Shown: one piece after another, positions 33,702 through 45,501 of the stretch | Numbering within the stretch: position 1 is the first letter of the stretch | Layout of the letters: every line of letters starts with the position of its first letter | Assembly (NCBI GenBank): GCA_029378245.1 | Contig: JARKIF010000001.1 | Coordinates: 1,426,001-1,490,000, forward strand | From: Roridomyces roridus | Lineage: Eukaryota; Basidiomycota; Agaricomycetes; Agaricales; Mycenaceae | Direction: 5' to 3' | Length of the DNA stretch: 64,000 bases | Translations under genes and position numbers: made by a program | Notes under the pieces: generated by a model | The model's input: the letters and a program-made list of their open reading frames with translations, nothing else | What the model was told of the DNA's origin: nothing | Database searches by the model: none

Positions 33702-35021
33702 CTAGATCGGCTTCAGAGCCTTCCTCCCCCGCTTATAGCGTTTCTTGTCCCGACGTGGACGTCCAGACGGTGGTGGGAAGGTGTGGTACAGAAGAACGCG
33801 AACGAAGAGGAACTAACGAGGAATGAGCATTGGGAATGTAAGGAAAGAGAAAGAACGCACGTGATGGGCCAGTAGGTCAACGATAGTGCCATTGAGAAGC
33901 AGCCCATGGCCTATGTCGACGAAAGGGACATCAAAGGGTAGGAAGATGAGCTGCAAACGATGGTCAGACAACGAATAACATGAGATCAAGGGACGCACGG
34001 TAGGAAGAGAAAGAAGGAAAGATTCGCGAAGCGAAGTGAAGGACCAAAATGGAGGTGAAATATTCGCTGCCGCCAAGCGTGCTTTCGCCCGTTGTTTCTG
34101 GAAAAGCTTCTTCTTCTTCTTTCGAACACTTGGGGCGGGCGGTGGCCACAGGATGTCACGCCACGGTGCAGGAAGAAGCCATGGGAGAAGCGGGGCGATC
34201 TCCGAGGCGAAGGCGTAGACCAAGTCGAGCGGTTGTATGTGGACGCTGCTGAAGAGCTGGAACGAGGTCAGAGGCGAGAAGGGGACGGCAAAGACAGAGA
34301 CGCACGATGGGCAAAACGGGACCATGTATGAAACTCAAAGCGATAGACTGGAGTCTGCGGGACCTCTGCAGAGAAATTAGAACTGGAACAGGGCGTGGAG
34401 CAATGAACGCACCCTTGCGAACCAGACGGTCGCGGCGAGACAATGTAGACAAACCATCAAAAGGGCTGGCTCGCCCAGCTGCAATCCATCCCAAACTAGA
34501 ATGCCGCTCAGAGCGAGCAGCGAGATCGCGAGCATGGTCCACATGAGACCTGGTCTGCGTTTGGCGAAGCGTGCAGCGGCGAACGCGATAGTGAATACGC
34601 CCTCGGCTCGCTCAATGATGTCCAAGTCGAGACCAGCGACTTTGAAGTTGGCGAGGTCGACGAACGGTGTGCGAGCGATGCCGCTGTTGTTGATATTGAC
34701 ACGGGCGAGTTTGCGACGGGCGAGATGGGTGGGGCGAGTGGGGACGGCGACGATGGTGCCATGAGTGTCGAAGCGACGCTGGGTGAAGGCCAGTCCAGCG
34801 TAGACGTTGACGACGGGTACGCTGTAGTTCGTGTTGGGGCAAACAGCGAACGAATCGGGCACGTATGAGCCCAGAGGGCAACCAGGGAACTGGTGGATGG
34901 GGGGACTCGACGTGGTAACAGCGGCGACGGGGTGCTGGGCCACCTTGGGCGGCACCACTGAGTACCAGAGGGCGAGGGCGGAAACGGCGAGGAGGGAGAG
35001 CGGGCGATTGAGGTGGAACAT
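33702..35021 (-). CDS. Multi-pass membrane protein of unknown function
   Basis: Not recognised. About five exons. N-terminal signal anchor (NRPLSLLAVSALALWYSVV), a luminal or extracellular part with paired cysteines (FPGCPLGSYVPDSFAVCPN), then GIARTPFVDLANFKVAGLDL and membrane helices LMWTMLAISLLALSGILVW and ALLMVCLHCLAATVWFA. After an intron the frame continues LFSSVHIQPLDLVYAFASEI, a basic run (RKKKKKLFQKQRAKARLA), LIFLPFDVPFVDIGHGLLLN and a basic C-terminus DKKRYKRGRKALKPI. Splicing of the second exon by a GTGCGT donor keeps the frame. A fungal-specific protein is likely. Function cannot be inferred. Confidence 0.6.
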
Positions 35022-35528
35022 GGTGGTATTCTGTTAAGATGAAGAAAACACACTCAAACGAATGGCCTCCATTTTGTACCAAACAGTCGCGTTCCGTTAC
35101 CGACAGCGCGTCTTCAACAAACGCGATCGAGGTAGGCGTGATTTCTCCTATTGCGCGGATAATGGAACTTCTATTTTCTTCGCCAGAATTCGGGCTTGGT
35201 CTTGATAATTTGGTGTGCTTCTGGTTTTCTAGCAGAGGTTGATTTCTCATGCGTGGACTTTGTGTCTCGACAGGGGTATCATCGAGGGATGAAAGTGGAC
35301 GAAGACGGGATGGTAACGAAGTAGATGGTCTGCATTGGTTCTCCACTGCTTTGGTAGATGTTTTAAACAAGGAGGAAAGAACGACCGAGTGGTGGTCGTT
35401 GCAGGAAGTTCCGAAGAGTGAAGTGTCATTCGGATCATATCCACATCCGACAAACAATTTGCGAAAGACTCCCTTCTTCAACACCATCTACATATTACAA
35501 CGGATTATTCATTTGCTTTTAACCAGAT
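35022..35528. other. Intergenic region, nothing recognised
   Basis: Upstream of the membrane-protein gene and downstream of the MetRS stop. No exon or motif stands out in either strand. Confidence 0.5.
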
Positions 35529-38130
35529 TTAGGATCGCGGAAGCGCATCCAACTCCAGCTTCAATCCCTTCAAAACTTCCACAGCAGTAGCGATCTGCGT
35601 CTCCAGTTCGCTCGTCTTGGGCACCTGACCCTTGAGCAACCGCACCTGCTGCCCTTGCTCTTGGATCTTTACCTCCAAAGCGAGGTACTCTGCAGACTTG
35701 GGCCCGCTATCTGCCTTGGTTACGGCTGCTTTTTTGGCAGCGGCAGCCTGCCGCTTCGAAAGAGGAGCGGCGGCAACCGGATCGGCAGCTGCTTGCTGAG
35801 ACTCGTTGCCTCCGAATTTGAGTCTGAACGTCTCCGCCATGCTTTCCTCGATCTTTTTGAACAGATGCGTGGGAGTGCCAATCTTGTGGCCAGCAAGGAT
35901 GTCGTTGGAGAGAACGTCAGGGACGCTCCTGGCGGGGGCATTGAGCTGGGTGAGGATGGTTTCGGACGTTGCAGGCATGAACGGATAAATCAGTGTCGAC
36001 AGGACGTAGATGAGGTTGACTGCGCGCGAAAGAACCTGAGCACAGCGGACAGGTTCTTCGGTCATCAATGCTTTGTTGAGACCGGAGGATTGAAGATACT
36101 GGTTTCCAAGACCGGAGAGGAGCATGACCGTTTGGAGGCCCAGCCTGATCTTGACGGCATCCATCGCCTCGATGTAGGTCTTGAGCAAGTCGTTCACGTC
36201 GGAAACAAACTTGCTGTCGACCGGATCATCGGCAGAGAGCGGCCCGGGCGCATCGCCACCGTCCGGTAGAACGCCGTCATATTGAGAAGATACGAACTTG
36301 AGAGTGCGGTTCACAAAGTTTCCGAAGCTGTAAGGAGTGAGCAACGTCTACCGAGTAAAACAAAAGGGTTTCACTTGTTTAGTAGAATGTTGTTGTTGGC
36401 GGCAATCTGGTCAAACGTCAGCGTACGGCCTGATATACAATGGGCACCTACACATTCCGCCCACGAGAACATGGAATCCGCCGTCTCAGGTCGAGCGGAC
36501 AACAAGTAGAAGCGCCAAACGGAAGCCGGTATCCCGGTTTCTTTGGCAGCAGGTCCGAAAACACCCCGGCCACGGCTCTTGGAGAACTTTCCTCCCTCGT
36601 AGTTCAGGTACTCTGTGAACCGTGAGTACGTGCTATGAGAATATTGGAGTGATCTCACCGGTGGACGAGACATGGTGCAGCATGGTCCAATCCCGACCGT
36701 CACCCAACTGGACTGAAGGGAAGTAGACAGTATGGAAATAAACATTATCCTTCCCCATGAACTGGTAGAGTTTGACGTTTTGAGGGTTAAACCACCATTT
36801 CTTCCACTCAGGTGTGTAGTTGGCCGTAATGCTGGGATACCCGATTGGTGCATCAAACTATGGCCGAGGTAAATTCAAGCGTCAGGATGGATTTCGCATG
36901 CACGAACCCAAACATCTGAGGAGAGTTAGAATGGCGGCAACTGTGGGCATCACATTGCTTACACAAAACTTTCCCCTGCATGCCATCTTTGTCTCCCTCT
37001 TCGACGGGCACAGGAACACCCCATTTCAAGTCTCGGGTCAGAGGTGTCGGGCGCAACCCGCCGACGAGCCGTGCATCCACGATTTCACCGTCCGTGTTGA
37101 TAACAGAATTGGAAGACCATTTCCCCGCTGCATACGAGCGCTTTATCCATTCTTTGGTCCGTTCTTGCACCTCGTCCAGTTTGTAGTACATGTGTGCCGA
37201 CGTTCGGGTTGTAACGACATGCGTTTTGTCGACCAGACAGCGCGGCTTGATCAGTTCGACTGCATCCAAGGTTCGAGTACAGTTGTCGCACTGGTCACCG
37301 CGGGCATCCTGTCCTCATATGGTCAGGGCGGCAAACAGTGCACGGAAACTGGATTCTACCTCGTAGCCACAATGCGGACATATTCCTTCCACAAATCGAT
37401 CCGCAAGGAATCTTGACTCGGTAAATACACGGCTCGATCGGGGAGTACTCGGAGGACATACTTGGGGCAACCTTCGCAGTAGGTTTGAGCCTTGTCTTGC
37501 TTCTCGAGGAGATTGTGTTTCCCCAAGTTGGAGAATATTTCTTGTGATATTCTAGGAACGATAACGAGACTTGCAACAAGATGTACAGATGGACATACTC
37601 GGTGTGCAACGGTGTCGACGTGCGGCCAAAGTGGTCGAACCTGAGGGGAATAAAAAATGGCGGTTTGAACGAAGACGAGACGCACCCAATGTCAAACCAA
37701 TCGTATGTCGCTTTGTGCACGAGATTATACTTGTCGCAGAGTTCCTTCGGAGTGATGCCCTCCTTCAAGGCCTGCGTCTCGGTGGCGGTCCCATACTCGT
37801 CGGTGCCACATATGTACAGGGTAGTCCGATTCCGCGTTCGGCTGTATCTGTAAAAAGAATGAGCCAGCGTGCACGGTCGACTGGTTGACACCACGGACCG
37901 ACTGAAGACGTCTGCGCTGAGAGTGCTCCCAATGATGTTCCCGAGATGAGGGACATTGTTGCAGTACGGCAGAGCAGAAGTAATCAAGACATTCCCGTCT
38001 CCGGGTGTTGGTAGACTGTACACGAGAGTTGGAGGGATTGCACCAGGTCACGCGAAGGATCGTACATGGAAGGATGACCTGGTGGCGGAGACGTTCGCAA
38101 AATGTCGGCCGATCGGATTTTTTGGGACAT
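35529..38130 (-). CDS. MES1: Cytosolic methionyl-tRNA synthetase
   Basis: Charges tRNA-Met. [11 protein letters not shown] start, spliced (GTACGA donor, 50-nt intron) so that PSILPTPGDG leads into [19 protein letters not shown], where PHLGN is the HIGH-type motif; [19 protein letters not shown]; a zinc-knuckle region [42 protein letters not shown] (KMSKS-type loop, KFSKS); [19 protein letters not shown]; and the anticodon-binding domain with [19 protein letters not shown]-terminal extension ([14 protein letters not shown] and a predicted coiled helix ending ALPRS) is Ala/Lys-rich, as in eukaryotic enzymes with tRNA-binding or complex-forming tails. Many introns. Divergent from the OPT transporter with 227 bp between starts. 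Confidence 0.93.
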
Positions 38131-38357
38131 TCTACGCGCTAGGCCGGGTTTATTGTACAAGGAGGAGGAGAGGGAAGAGCGGAGCAGAGACAGGCTGTAT
38201 ATCGATCTAGGTAGATTCCAATTCGCGCTGTGACTCGAAAGGAAGGAGGGGAAACAGGTGTACATAGGTTGCCGCTTAGCACGCGCCGTGTCAGGTCGTG
38301 TCGTGATTACGCGGTATTATGGCCTCTTCTCTTCTTATTCCTTGCAGAGACGACACA

Positions 38358-40782
38358 ATGCCTTCAACCGCGCCGGAAGACACCGACAAAGTATTGCTTT
38401 CCAATTCATTTGACTGTTACATTCAACTTCCTCCTTAGCCAAGAGAGTTCACGCTGCAAGCCGTTGTCATTGGATTGCTTATAGGATGCCTCCTCTGTTT
38501 CGCCAATCTCTCCTTTGGTCTTCAGACCGGCTGGATATCAATGTAATGCATTCATACTGCATCTAGACGGCCAAACCAACCTTGCTTCGCCAGGATGTCA
38601 TTACAATCAGCCCTAATTGCGTTTCTTGTCTCGAGGCTCCTGCCAACACCTATGACTGCTCAGGAAATCATCGTCGTGCAAACCACGGCCGTCGCAACTG
38701 GTGTATGTCACTCCGTTCGCCTTTTTCTCGTTCTAAAGTATTCACAGACCATGCCACTTGCAGCTGGTTTCGTAGGCATTCTTCCCGCACTCAAAATACT
38801 CGACGAGGCTCGGGACGGATCTCCACCGGTCACTCTGAGTTGGATTGCTGCCATCGGCTGGTCATGTTCAATCGCCTTTTTCGGGTGAATATTATCTGCC
38901 AACCACAATCTCCCACTGCTGATATCTTCCCAGTGTTTTCCTCTCCCCTCCCCTCCGCAAGCAAGTGGTATGTGAATAAACTTTCTGGGAAGACAACTTA
39001 CAAATGGTCATCCAGATCGTGAAAGAGCAACTTGCATTTCCTTCTGGTAAGCCTCTCGTGCTCGCCCACTTGTTACCAAACTCATCGCACGCAGGTACCG
39101 CCACTGCACAATTAATCGCAGTCTTGCACAAGATGCCTCCGCCAGACACTACCGTACGTCGGCGGGTTGGTTTCGTTGCACTTGAAGAAGATGAGACCGA
39201 ACATCACCAAGAAGATGAGCAAGTCGACGATACTCTTGCTCCAGACAACGTCCAATCCGAGGGATGGCATGCCTTGTCATCCAGTTTCGCCGCTTCGGGT
39301 GTCCTAACGCTGTTTGCCTACTTTTTCCCTGCAATCTTTTCCATTCCATTATTTGGGCCCTATCTGGCTCGAGAATGGCTGTGGACATTCACTCCCAGCT
39401 TGGCATATGTTGGGCAAGGTAAATCTTTCTGAAAGTTGACGATTTATGGCGCTCAGCTCTTCCCAGGAATCATTATGGGATTCCCAACGACGCTGAGCAT
39501 GGCCCTTGGTATGGTACTGGGATGGGGTATCCTCTCGCCTATTGCGAAATTGTCTGGCTGGGCACCGGGACCTGTCGGAGACATGACGAACGGAGCGCGG
39601 GGTTGGATCCTGTGGACTTCACTCGCCATCATGTGCGCCGACAGTTTCGTATCCCTTCTGCCTGTCCTCGGTGAATATGTTGTCGATCTCCTTCCGCGAC
39701 GTCAAGCAGCCGTCCAGATCAAGGAGGACTACGACAGCGAAACTGAGGACCGCCTTGTTCCCAACAACTGGGTGATTGGTGGGGTTTTGGTCAGCGTAAT
39801 TTTGGGCAGTTTCCTCGTCTGGGTTGTCTTTGGCGACGATGGAATCAAGCCATGGGCGACCTTCCTTGCCTTCGTTCTAGGTGGTCTGCTGAGTGTTTTG
39901 GGGTGCGAAACTTTGATTGTACGCATGCATCTCTGACTTTGACTGCAGGGTACGCGCATTGGGTGAAACGGATATCAATCCCGTATCTGGACTGGGCAAG
40001 ATTTCACAGCTGTTTTTCGCATGGATTCAGCCTGGAAATATCGTCGCGAACATCATAGCTGGTGGAGTGGCGGAGGCTGGTGCTCAACAGTGCGGATATA
40101 CTCTTGCTCTTGGCCTCTCAACTGACTGGTGTGGTTAGAGCGGGCGACCTGATGCAGGACCTGAAGACAGGTCATTTGATTGGAGCCTCCCCTCGCGCCC
40201 AATTCTTTGGTCAACTTTTAGGATCGGCCGTCTCCATCTTCGTGACCGCAAGTGCCTACACACTATACAATCGCGCCTATGTCATCCCGGGCCCTTCATT
40301 CCCTGCGCCAACAGCTTATGTGTGGCTCAGTCTCGCGAGACTGCTGCGTGACGGCGAGCTGCCTCAGAATAGCACAATCTTCATGATCGCATTTGCGGCG
40401 TTCTTTGCCTTGGTGTCGGGGCTCAAGACGTACACCACTCAGCGGCAATTGTGGTGGGCCAAGTGGATTCCATCCGGTATGCACCTCCAGTCTTTCCTTT
40501 AAATTGCTCCTGACCATGCACCATGCAGGCATTGCCTTTGCAATTGGCTTTCTAAACACGCCGTCATTCACCATTGCCCGCCTGATTGGTGGGGTCGTCG
40601 AGCAAGTATACCGGACTCGATATGCGAAGAACAAGAGCGATATTAGGCTTATTGTGATTGCGAGTGGATTCGTGTTGGGCGAGGGTGTGGTCAGCGTTGT
40701 CTCCCTTATGCTCAAGACCTCGGGTGTCGGTGTTGCAAGCTGTTGGGGATGCGTTCCTGGTCTGTGTGGTGGCTGTCCGTAG
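38358..40782 (+). CDS. Oligopeptide transporter, OPT family
   Basis: Proton-coupled uptake of small peptides or metal chelates across the plasma or vacuolar membrane. MPSTAPEDTDK splices to PREFTLQAVVIGLLIGCLLC, CFANLSFGLQTGWISM, SLQSALIAFLVSRLLP and AAGFVGILPALKIL, then a cytosolic loop rich in Asp/Glu (EEDETEHHQEDEQVDD). The second half has FPTTLSMALGMVLGWGILSP, the family motif GETDINPVSGLGKISQ, NIVANIIAGGVAEAGAQQ and GDLMQDLKTGHLIGASPR. The C-terminus AIGFLNTPSFTIARLIGGVV and a last helix end GCVPGLCGGCP. GETDxNP and DLMQDLKTGHL are diagnostic of the OPT superfamily. About ten introns; all junctions found keep frame. Confidence 0.9.
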
Positions 40783-40874
40783 ACATAATAGTAGTCTCTC
40801 TTAGCCACACTACGATACAGCTGACGAACAAGTTGTATCAGAATCGCAATCTTATCTTATCTCCATCTGCATGA

Positions 40875-40887
40875 TTCGGGAACCTTC
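40875..40887 (+). promoter_or_regulatory. Perfect heat-shock element upstream of SIS1
   Basis: TTCGGGAACCTTC fits TTCnnGAAnnTTC exactly, 114 bp upstream of the SIS1 ATG. Expected binding site of Hsf1. Confidence 0.75.
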
Positions 40888-40918
40888 GGCGATGAGTGAC
40901 ATCACTGTTTCCAGGCCG

Positions 40919-40931
40919 TTCCAGGAGATTC
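40919..40931 (+). promoter_or_regulatory. Imperfect second heat-shock element upstream of SIS1
   Basis: TTCCAGGAGATTC reads TTC-nn-GGA-nn-TTC, one mismatch from the consensus, 32 bp after the first element. Confidence 0.5.
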
Positions 40932-40952
40932 GGTGCGCCGAATGACGGGTTA

Positions 40953-40960
40953 CATATATA
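40953..40960 (+). promoter_or_regulatory. TATA box of SIS1
   Basis: CATATATA, 41 bp upstream of the ATG at 41001 and 22 bp downstream of the second heat-shock element. Stress-induced chaperone genes typically have TATA boxes. Confidence 0.6.
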
Positions 40961-41000
40961 CTCCAGCACACATCGCACCCTCCCCACTTCTACACTCGCA

Positions 41001-42347
41001 ATGGGTAAAGACTACTACAAACTCCTTGGTATTACCAAGTCTGCGACCGAGGCCGAGATAAAGTCGGCTTACAAGAAATCGGCTCTCAAATGGCATCCCG
41101 ACAGGTTCGTTTCGAACAGTCTTTGAATCGTTCTTAAGGCTCATACATATCTCCATAGGAATGGCGGTTCAGAGGAGGCCTCGCAAAAATTCAAAGAGGT
41201 GCGTCTGCTTTCCACGATCTGGAACCCCACTCACAATCTCTGCAGATTTCAGAAGCGTTTGAAGTCCTCAGCGACAGCAACAAACGCACGATATACGACC
41301 AATTCGGCGAGGAAGGACTCAAGGGTGGAGGCCCTCCTCCCGGCCAAGGCGGGGGACCTGGCTTTTCTGGCTTCTCCGGCTTCTCTGGTTTCCCTGGTGG
41401 CGCAAGCTCTTCTGGTCCTGGCGGCGCCACATTCACATTCACATCATCGGGCCCGGGAGGCAGCAGTGGAGGCTTCTCACCAGGCGACCCGAACAAAATC
41501 TTCGAGTGAGTACTTGCTTTGGGTGTCTACACGACGAATCAGGATTACTGACGGCCATCTCAGACATATGTTCGGAGGTGGACTTGGCGGTGGGGGCTTT
41601 GGGGGCAGTGGTTTCGGCGGTTTCTCCTCTGGCGGTGCAGGCGGCCGGAGACGTGGGCCGCACATGTTCGAGCAAGACGTGGACATGGACGACACGCACT
41701 TTTCCTTCGGCGGCATGCCTGGGGGAATGGGCGGCATGCCCGCAGGAATGGGCGGCATGCCCGGGGGTCGACGACGACCTGCCCCCAAAGACACCACACC
41801 TCAACCACCCTCAGAAATCACCCGTCCCCTCAAACTTTCACTCGCCGAGCTCTACTCTGGTACAACAAAACGCCTCAAGGTCGGCCGTCGGCTGCTCGAC
41901 GGCACATCCGAGGAAAAGGTCCTCGAGATTCTCGTTCAGCCCGGGTGGAAGAGCGGCACAAAGGTGCGCTTCCCACACGCGGGCAACGAGCAGCCCACTG
42001 GGGACTCGCAGGATCTCGTCTTTGTCGTGGAGGAGAAGCCGCACGAGGTGTTTGAGCGGAACGGCAATGACCTGAAATGCAGCTTGCAGATTCCGCTGCT
42101 GGACGCGCTAACGGGGACCGGTGGGAAGCGCGTCGTCGAGGCGCTCGATGGGCGCAAGTTGCAGATCACCGTTCCGCTCGGGATCGTCAAACCCGGGCAG
42201 GAGACTATCGTTTCCGGAGAGGGTATGCCTATACGGAAAGATGGGAGCGTGAAGCGCAAGGGGGATCTCATCGTCAAGTGGGACGTTGTTTTCCCCGATA
42301 GAATAACACCGGCGCAGAAGGAGGGGTTGAAGAAAGTTTTAGGTTAA
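41001..42347 (+). CDS. SIS1: Type II J-protein Sis1/DNAJB1
   Basis: Hsp70 co-chaperone of cytosol and nucleus. J domain [20 protein letters not shown] with ALKWHPDR (HPD; intron just after) and [19 protein letters not shown]. Gly/Phe-rich region ([19 protein letters not shown]), then a Gly/Met-rich segment ([18 protein letters not shown]) characteristic of class B J-proteins and Sis1, with no CxxCxGxG zinc fingers. C-terminal peptide-binding domains: [73 protein letters not shown] and [20 protein letters not shown], ending KEGLKKVLG. Four exons. The promoter holds heat-shock elements. Confidence 0.94.
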
Positions 42348-42422
42348 ACGCATACTAAATGGAGGGAATGTAGGATACTAATTATTTCGCACTTGTAAAT
42401 TATACCACTTCAAGGAATCCAA

Positions 42423-42929
42423 TTAAAAGAACATTCGTCCGATGCGCCAGAGGAAACTGGCGTGTGCCTCGTCGCATTTCCTCTCGAGTTCTGAAAGCTG
42501 ACGTTGTGTTTGCTCCTTTTCCGTTTGAATGCGCTCCTCTATCGTGTGTATCTGATCCTCCAACACGTGTAGTTTGCGTTCCAGCTGCGCAATGTAATCC
42601 AGCGACCCGTCGACTGGTGGTGGTACGAGGACAACGTCCTCCTCTTCGGTGTCTGCCTATATATGTGGTGAGTACAGAATAGACGTATCGAGAGACACCG
42701 ACCTCGCTGCCCCCACCCGGGTCGGACTCGCTATTCTGCTATTAAAGTTGAGCCAACCAAATGCGCATGCAAGGACTCACTCCTCATTGCGCTTCATAGA
42801 CCTGAGATATTCTGCGTGAGCGGCTGCGAGGCCGTCAGTCGTGTCCGAGAGGTAAAACGGGCGGTAGGTCGTGGCTTCGAACGAGGAGGCGGTGGACTGG
42901 GTTGTCGTAGACTGGGTTGTCGTAGACAT
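42423..42929 (-). CDS. Small coiled-coil protein, unknown function
   Basis: Three exons, about 135 residues. MSTTTQSTTTQSTASSFEAT start with an imperfect STTTQ duplication, YRPFYLSDTTDGLAAAHAEY, an acidic patch (DESDPGGGSEADTEEED), VVLVPPPVDGSLDYIAQL, then a heptad-rich helix (RKLHVLEDQIHTIEERIQ, EKEQTQRQLSELERKCDE) and the hydrophobic end SFLWRIGRMFF. Frame is kept if the first intron ends CAGAATAG. A homologue is not recognised; small coiled-coil adaptor or complex subunit is a guess. Convergent with SIS1, 75 bp between stops. Confidence 0.6.
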
Positions 42930-43230
42930 GCTTGTAGCCAGGCGCTGCGCTCAACACACTTATACTTCTAAGACCTCGAGGCGAACACATTCTTAGACAA
43001 GATCGAAATGAAGAAAGAAATTTATTGCTTGTTGTACATGAAGGAGTGAATGCGTGATGGTGAACACGAGTCGGGCGTGAGGGTCATTGAGTTGTCGCCT
43101 AGAATGCTCATTAATGATCGCGTAAAGGAAGGGAGGTGATGAAACACACGGTGAGAGGGTGGATGGGGTGGCGCTGGTAAGTATGCAGAGAAATCAATTC
43201 TCTTCAGTGACTGAAAAAAATTATTAATTA

Positions 43231-43918
43231 TCAGCCAGGAAACAGAGCGACAAACTCACGAGGCTGCTGAGGATGGAAGGCCATAGGCTGACTCGAGAGG
43301 CGCGGGCGCGGCCTAGGCGCCCCGGAAACTTGGTCAGGGAACTGCGGACGGCGCCTCGAAGCGATACTCGGCGGCTCTTTGTAGCGGCGGGTCGGGTCAC
43401 GGGGATAGGCGACGAACATGGGAGCAGTGGCAGCGCTCCGCGTGCTAGGCGGCGGCATCGCAGTCAATTTGCGGCCCACACGCGCGGATTGGCCACAATG
43501 CCTAAAGTGGTCGAGCTCACTGGGGGGCAAGCCAGCGAGTTCGGCGTAGACCTTGCGTTTATGGAGCCAGGCAGCGGTGCCTGCGGCCCATTCCTCGCTG
43601 ATGTGCACAATGCCTGGGCAACGGGGGTCGACGCAGCGGTAGTTGCCGGGGATAACGTCGGGATCGTTGGGGTAGGGGCACCATTCGATGTCGCAGGGGA
43701 GGTGCCACTTGGATGGCCATACTGGCGGGGGCGGAGGGGGTCGGTTCTGGTCCCGAAGTTTCCGAGCTGCCCTCTTGGCGTCGTCCACCCTGTGCCATTC
43801 GTCGATGGCGGAAAGCTTCTTGGGCGGTGGTTTTTTGCCGATGACTTTCTTGATACTGGCTATAAGCGGCATATGAGGGCTGGTAAGTGTAAAGAGGCAG
43901 AACAGTCTTACCCAGCAT
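43231..43918 (-). CDS. Hypothetical Pro/Arg-rich protein with a Cys-rich core
   Basis: Not recognised. Two exons: MLA joined (intron 43863-43911 approx., donor GTAAGA) to SIKKVIGKKPPPKKLSAIDE, WHRVDDAKRAARKLRDQ, a poly-Pro run, then WPSKWHLPCDIEWCPYPND, GNYRCVDPRCPGIVHISEE and HFRHCGQSARVG. The spaced Cys (C-x4-C, C-x4-C) and His may bind metal. The Arg/Pro-rich tail ends FVALFPG. About 208 residues. An in-frame ATG at 44062 would add 48 residues including a hydrophobic stretch (PINCIVLTFLPLPSGAYL); I prefer 43918, but this choice is uncertain. Confidence 0.5.
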
Positions 43919-44596
43919 GATAGTTATCGAAGGAGAGTTGAGATATGCGCCGGATGGCAGAGGAAGGAAAGTGAGGACGATGCAGTTGATGGGGAAGCGC
44001 AGACGACCCAGAGGGTTTTTAAGTGCCACCGGGCAGGCCTGTGCGCTTTTCTCGTATCCCATATTGGGATGAGAAGGAACAATGGATTAGATAAGCGGAT
44101 TGTCCCATCAGGCGCGCGGCTGGTCTCGTCGATGCTTGGGCCATTGTTCGCGCAGACAGCCGAGGGAGCCGGACGACGTGTAATTTAGCGACGGTGGAAC
44201 GTTCTGCAGGAGCCCTTGCCCTGGAATCATGTCTTGCCCGAGGATTGGAGCGGGAGAGTGGTGGTCAAGCCGCGCAGGCCGTTTGAAAGCGCTGTCCATT
44301 GTCTGGCCAAAGAGCTGCTCCCAAGATTCTTCCAGTGTGTCCAAGCGTAGAGAGCCAGAAATGAATATGGTCGCAACTCGCGAGATCAAAGCAAGATCAA
44401 AGCTTTTGTTGGCCTTTGTGATCCCTGGATTGTATATCGACGACGTCCCCCCACTCAAAGAGGAGATACTACAGTCTGACTGCGGGAGACTATCACTGGA
44501 TGTGGTTCACACACTGCGGCCAGGACCGACGGCGACACGTTTGCGACACGTCAGTGGAGGCTTGAATTTGATTCCTGCTTTGATTAGGCGCCCACA
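43919..44596. other. Intergenic region upstream of SARAF, possible missed exons
   Basis: Short open frames occur on both strands (for example minus 44108-44458) but none begins with ATG in good context or shows a domain. A signal-peptide exon for the SARAF gene could lie here; I could not identify one. Confidence 0.35.
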
Positions 44597-45501
44597 ATGT
44601 CTCGCATTGAACTTGCAAAGATCCCCGCCTTGACATTCTACAAAGACTCGTTTACAGAAGCCCGACGAACCGAGCCCATTCCGCAACTCCGCTGTCTGGG
44701 CAAACCTTGCCAACTATACCAACCAGACGTTGTTCGGTGCACGTCGCTGGGTGGACGGGGGTCGGAGATTGACTGGAAATGCGATGCAGAGCTCCCTGAT
44801 AGTCTGCGACTCGGACGAGTGGAGGTCTCATGTGAAGGATATTCGAGACCCGGGGATCCCTACGTGCTCAAGGGTCAGTTCCATTCTTCTCGTCGCGGCT
44901 GGTCTGACTTGTTGCAGGCTCGTGTGGACTGGAGTACAGGCTAATTCAGCTGCCCTCAGACCACCAGTCCGGCGGCAAATGTAAGTTGCAAGAGATTGTC
45001 TCGACCGTTTCTCAAATGCACGCAGCATACGACGTGGCTTCAATGATTTTCACGGTCGTCTGGCTTGCATTCCTGGCTATCATCCTCTATTCTTTCCTCC
45101 AGTCTTGTTTCCGCGGTCCCCAGAACCGAGTGCCTGGGCGCCCCGAGCCCGGAAGACCCGGGTATGGAGGCTTCTTCCCGGGAGGCTTGAACAACGACGA
45201 CCCATCAGCGCCCCCTCCCTACTCGAAAAATCCGCCTGCTGAGGCTGCCAATGAAGGGTGGCGACCCGGCTTCTGGACTGGGGCTCTCCTCGGCGGTCTT
45301 GGGACTCATCTATACAACAATAACAACAACAGACAAAACACGCGCGCATACGATTGGGAGCGACGCCAGCAGACTCGCTACAATTCTCCGGCCGGTGGAA
45401 GTTCATTCAGAAGGAGACCGAATGAGGACCGAGGTGAAGGCCCATCCAATTTGGGCTCCATGAGACAGAGCACTGGCTTTGGCGGTTCAAGTGTACGATA
45501 A
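44597..45501 (+). CDS. SARAF-like store-operated calcium entry regulator
   Basis: ER membrane protein family (SARAF/TMEM66) that limits calcium refilling through STIM/Orai in animals; role in fungi is not established. Luminal part: KIPALTFYKDSFTEARRTEP, IPQLRCLGKPCQLYQPDVV, WKCDAELPDSLRLGRVEVSC, CEGYSRPGDPYVLKG and, after an intron, SCGLEYRLIQLP. The Cys spacing and EGY..P.D.YVL.GSCGLEY are diagnostic. One membrane helix follows (SMIFTVVWLAFLAIILYSFL), then a Pro/Gly-rich cytosolic tail with PSAPPPYSKNPP and GFWTGALLGGLGTHL, as in animal SARAF. The N-terminal signal peptide expected for the family is not seen at 44597, so an upstream exon may be missing. Confidence 0.82.

Noticed and set aside
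44108..44458. 116-codon minus-strand open frame
   Set aside because: No ATG at its 5' end in good context, no splice partners and no recognisable family.
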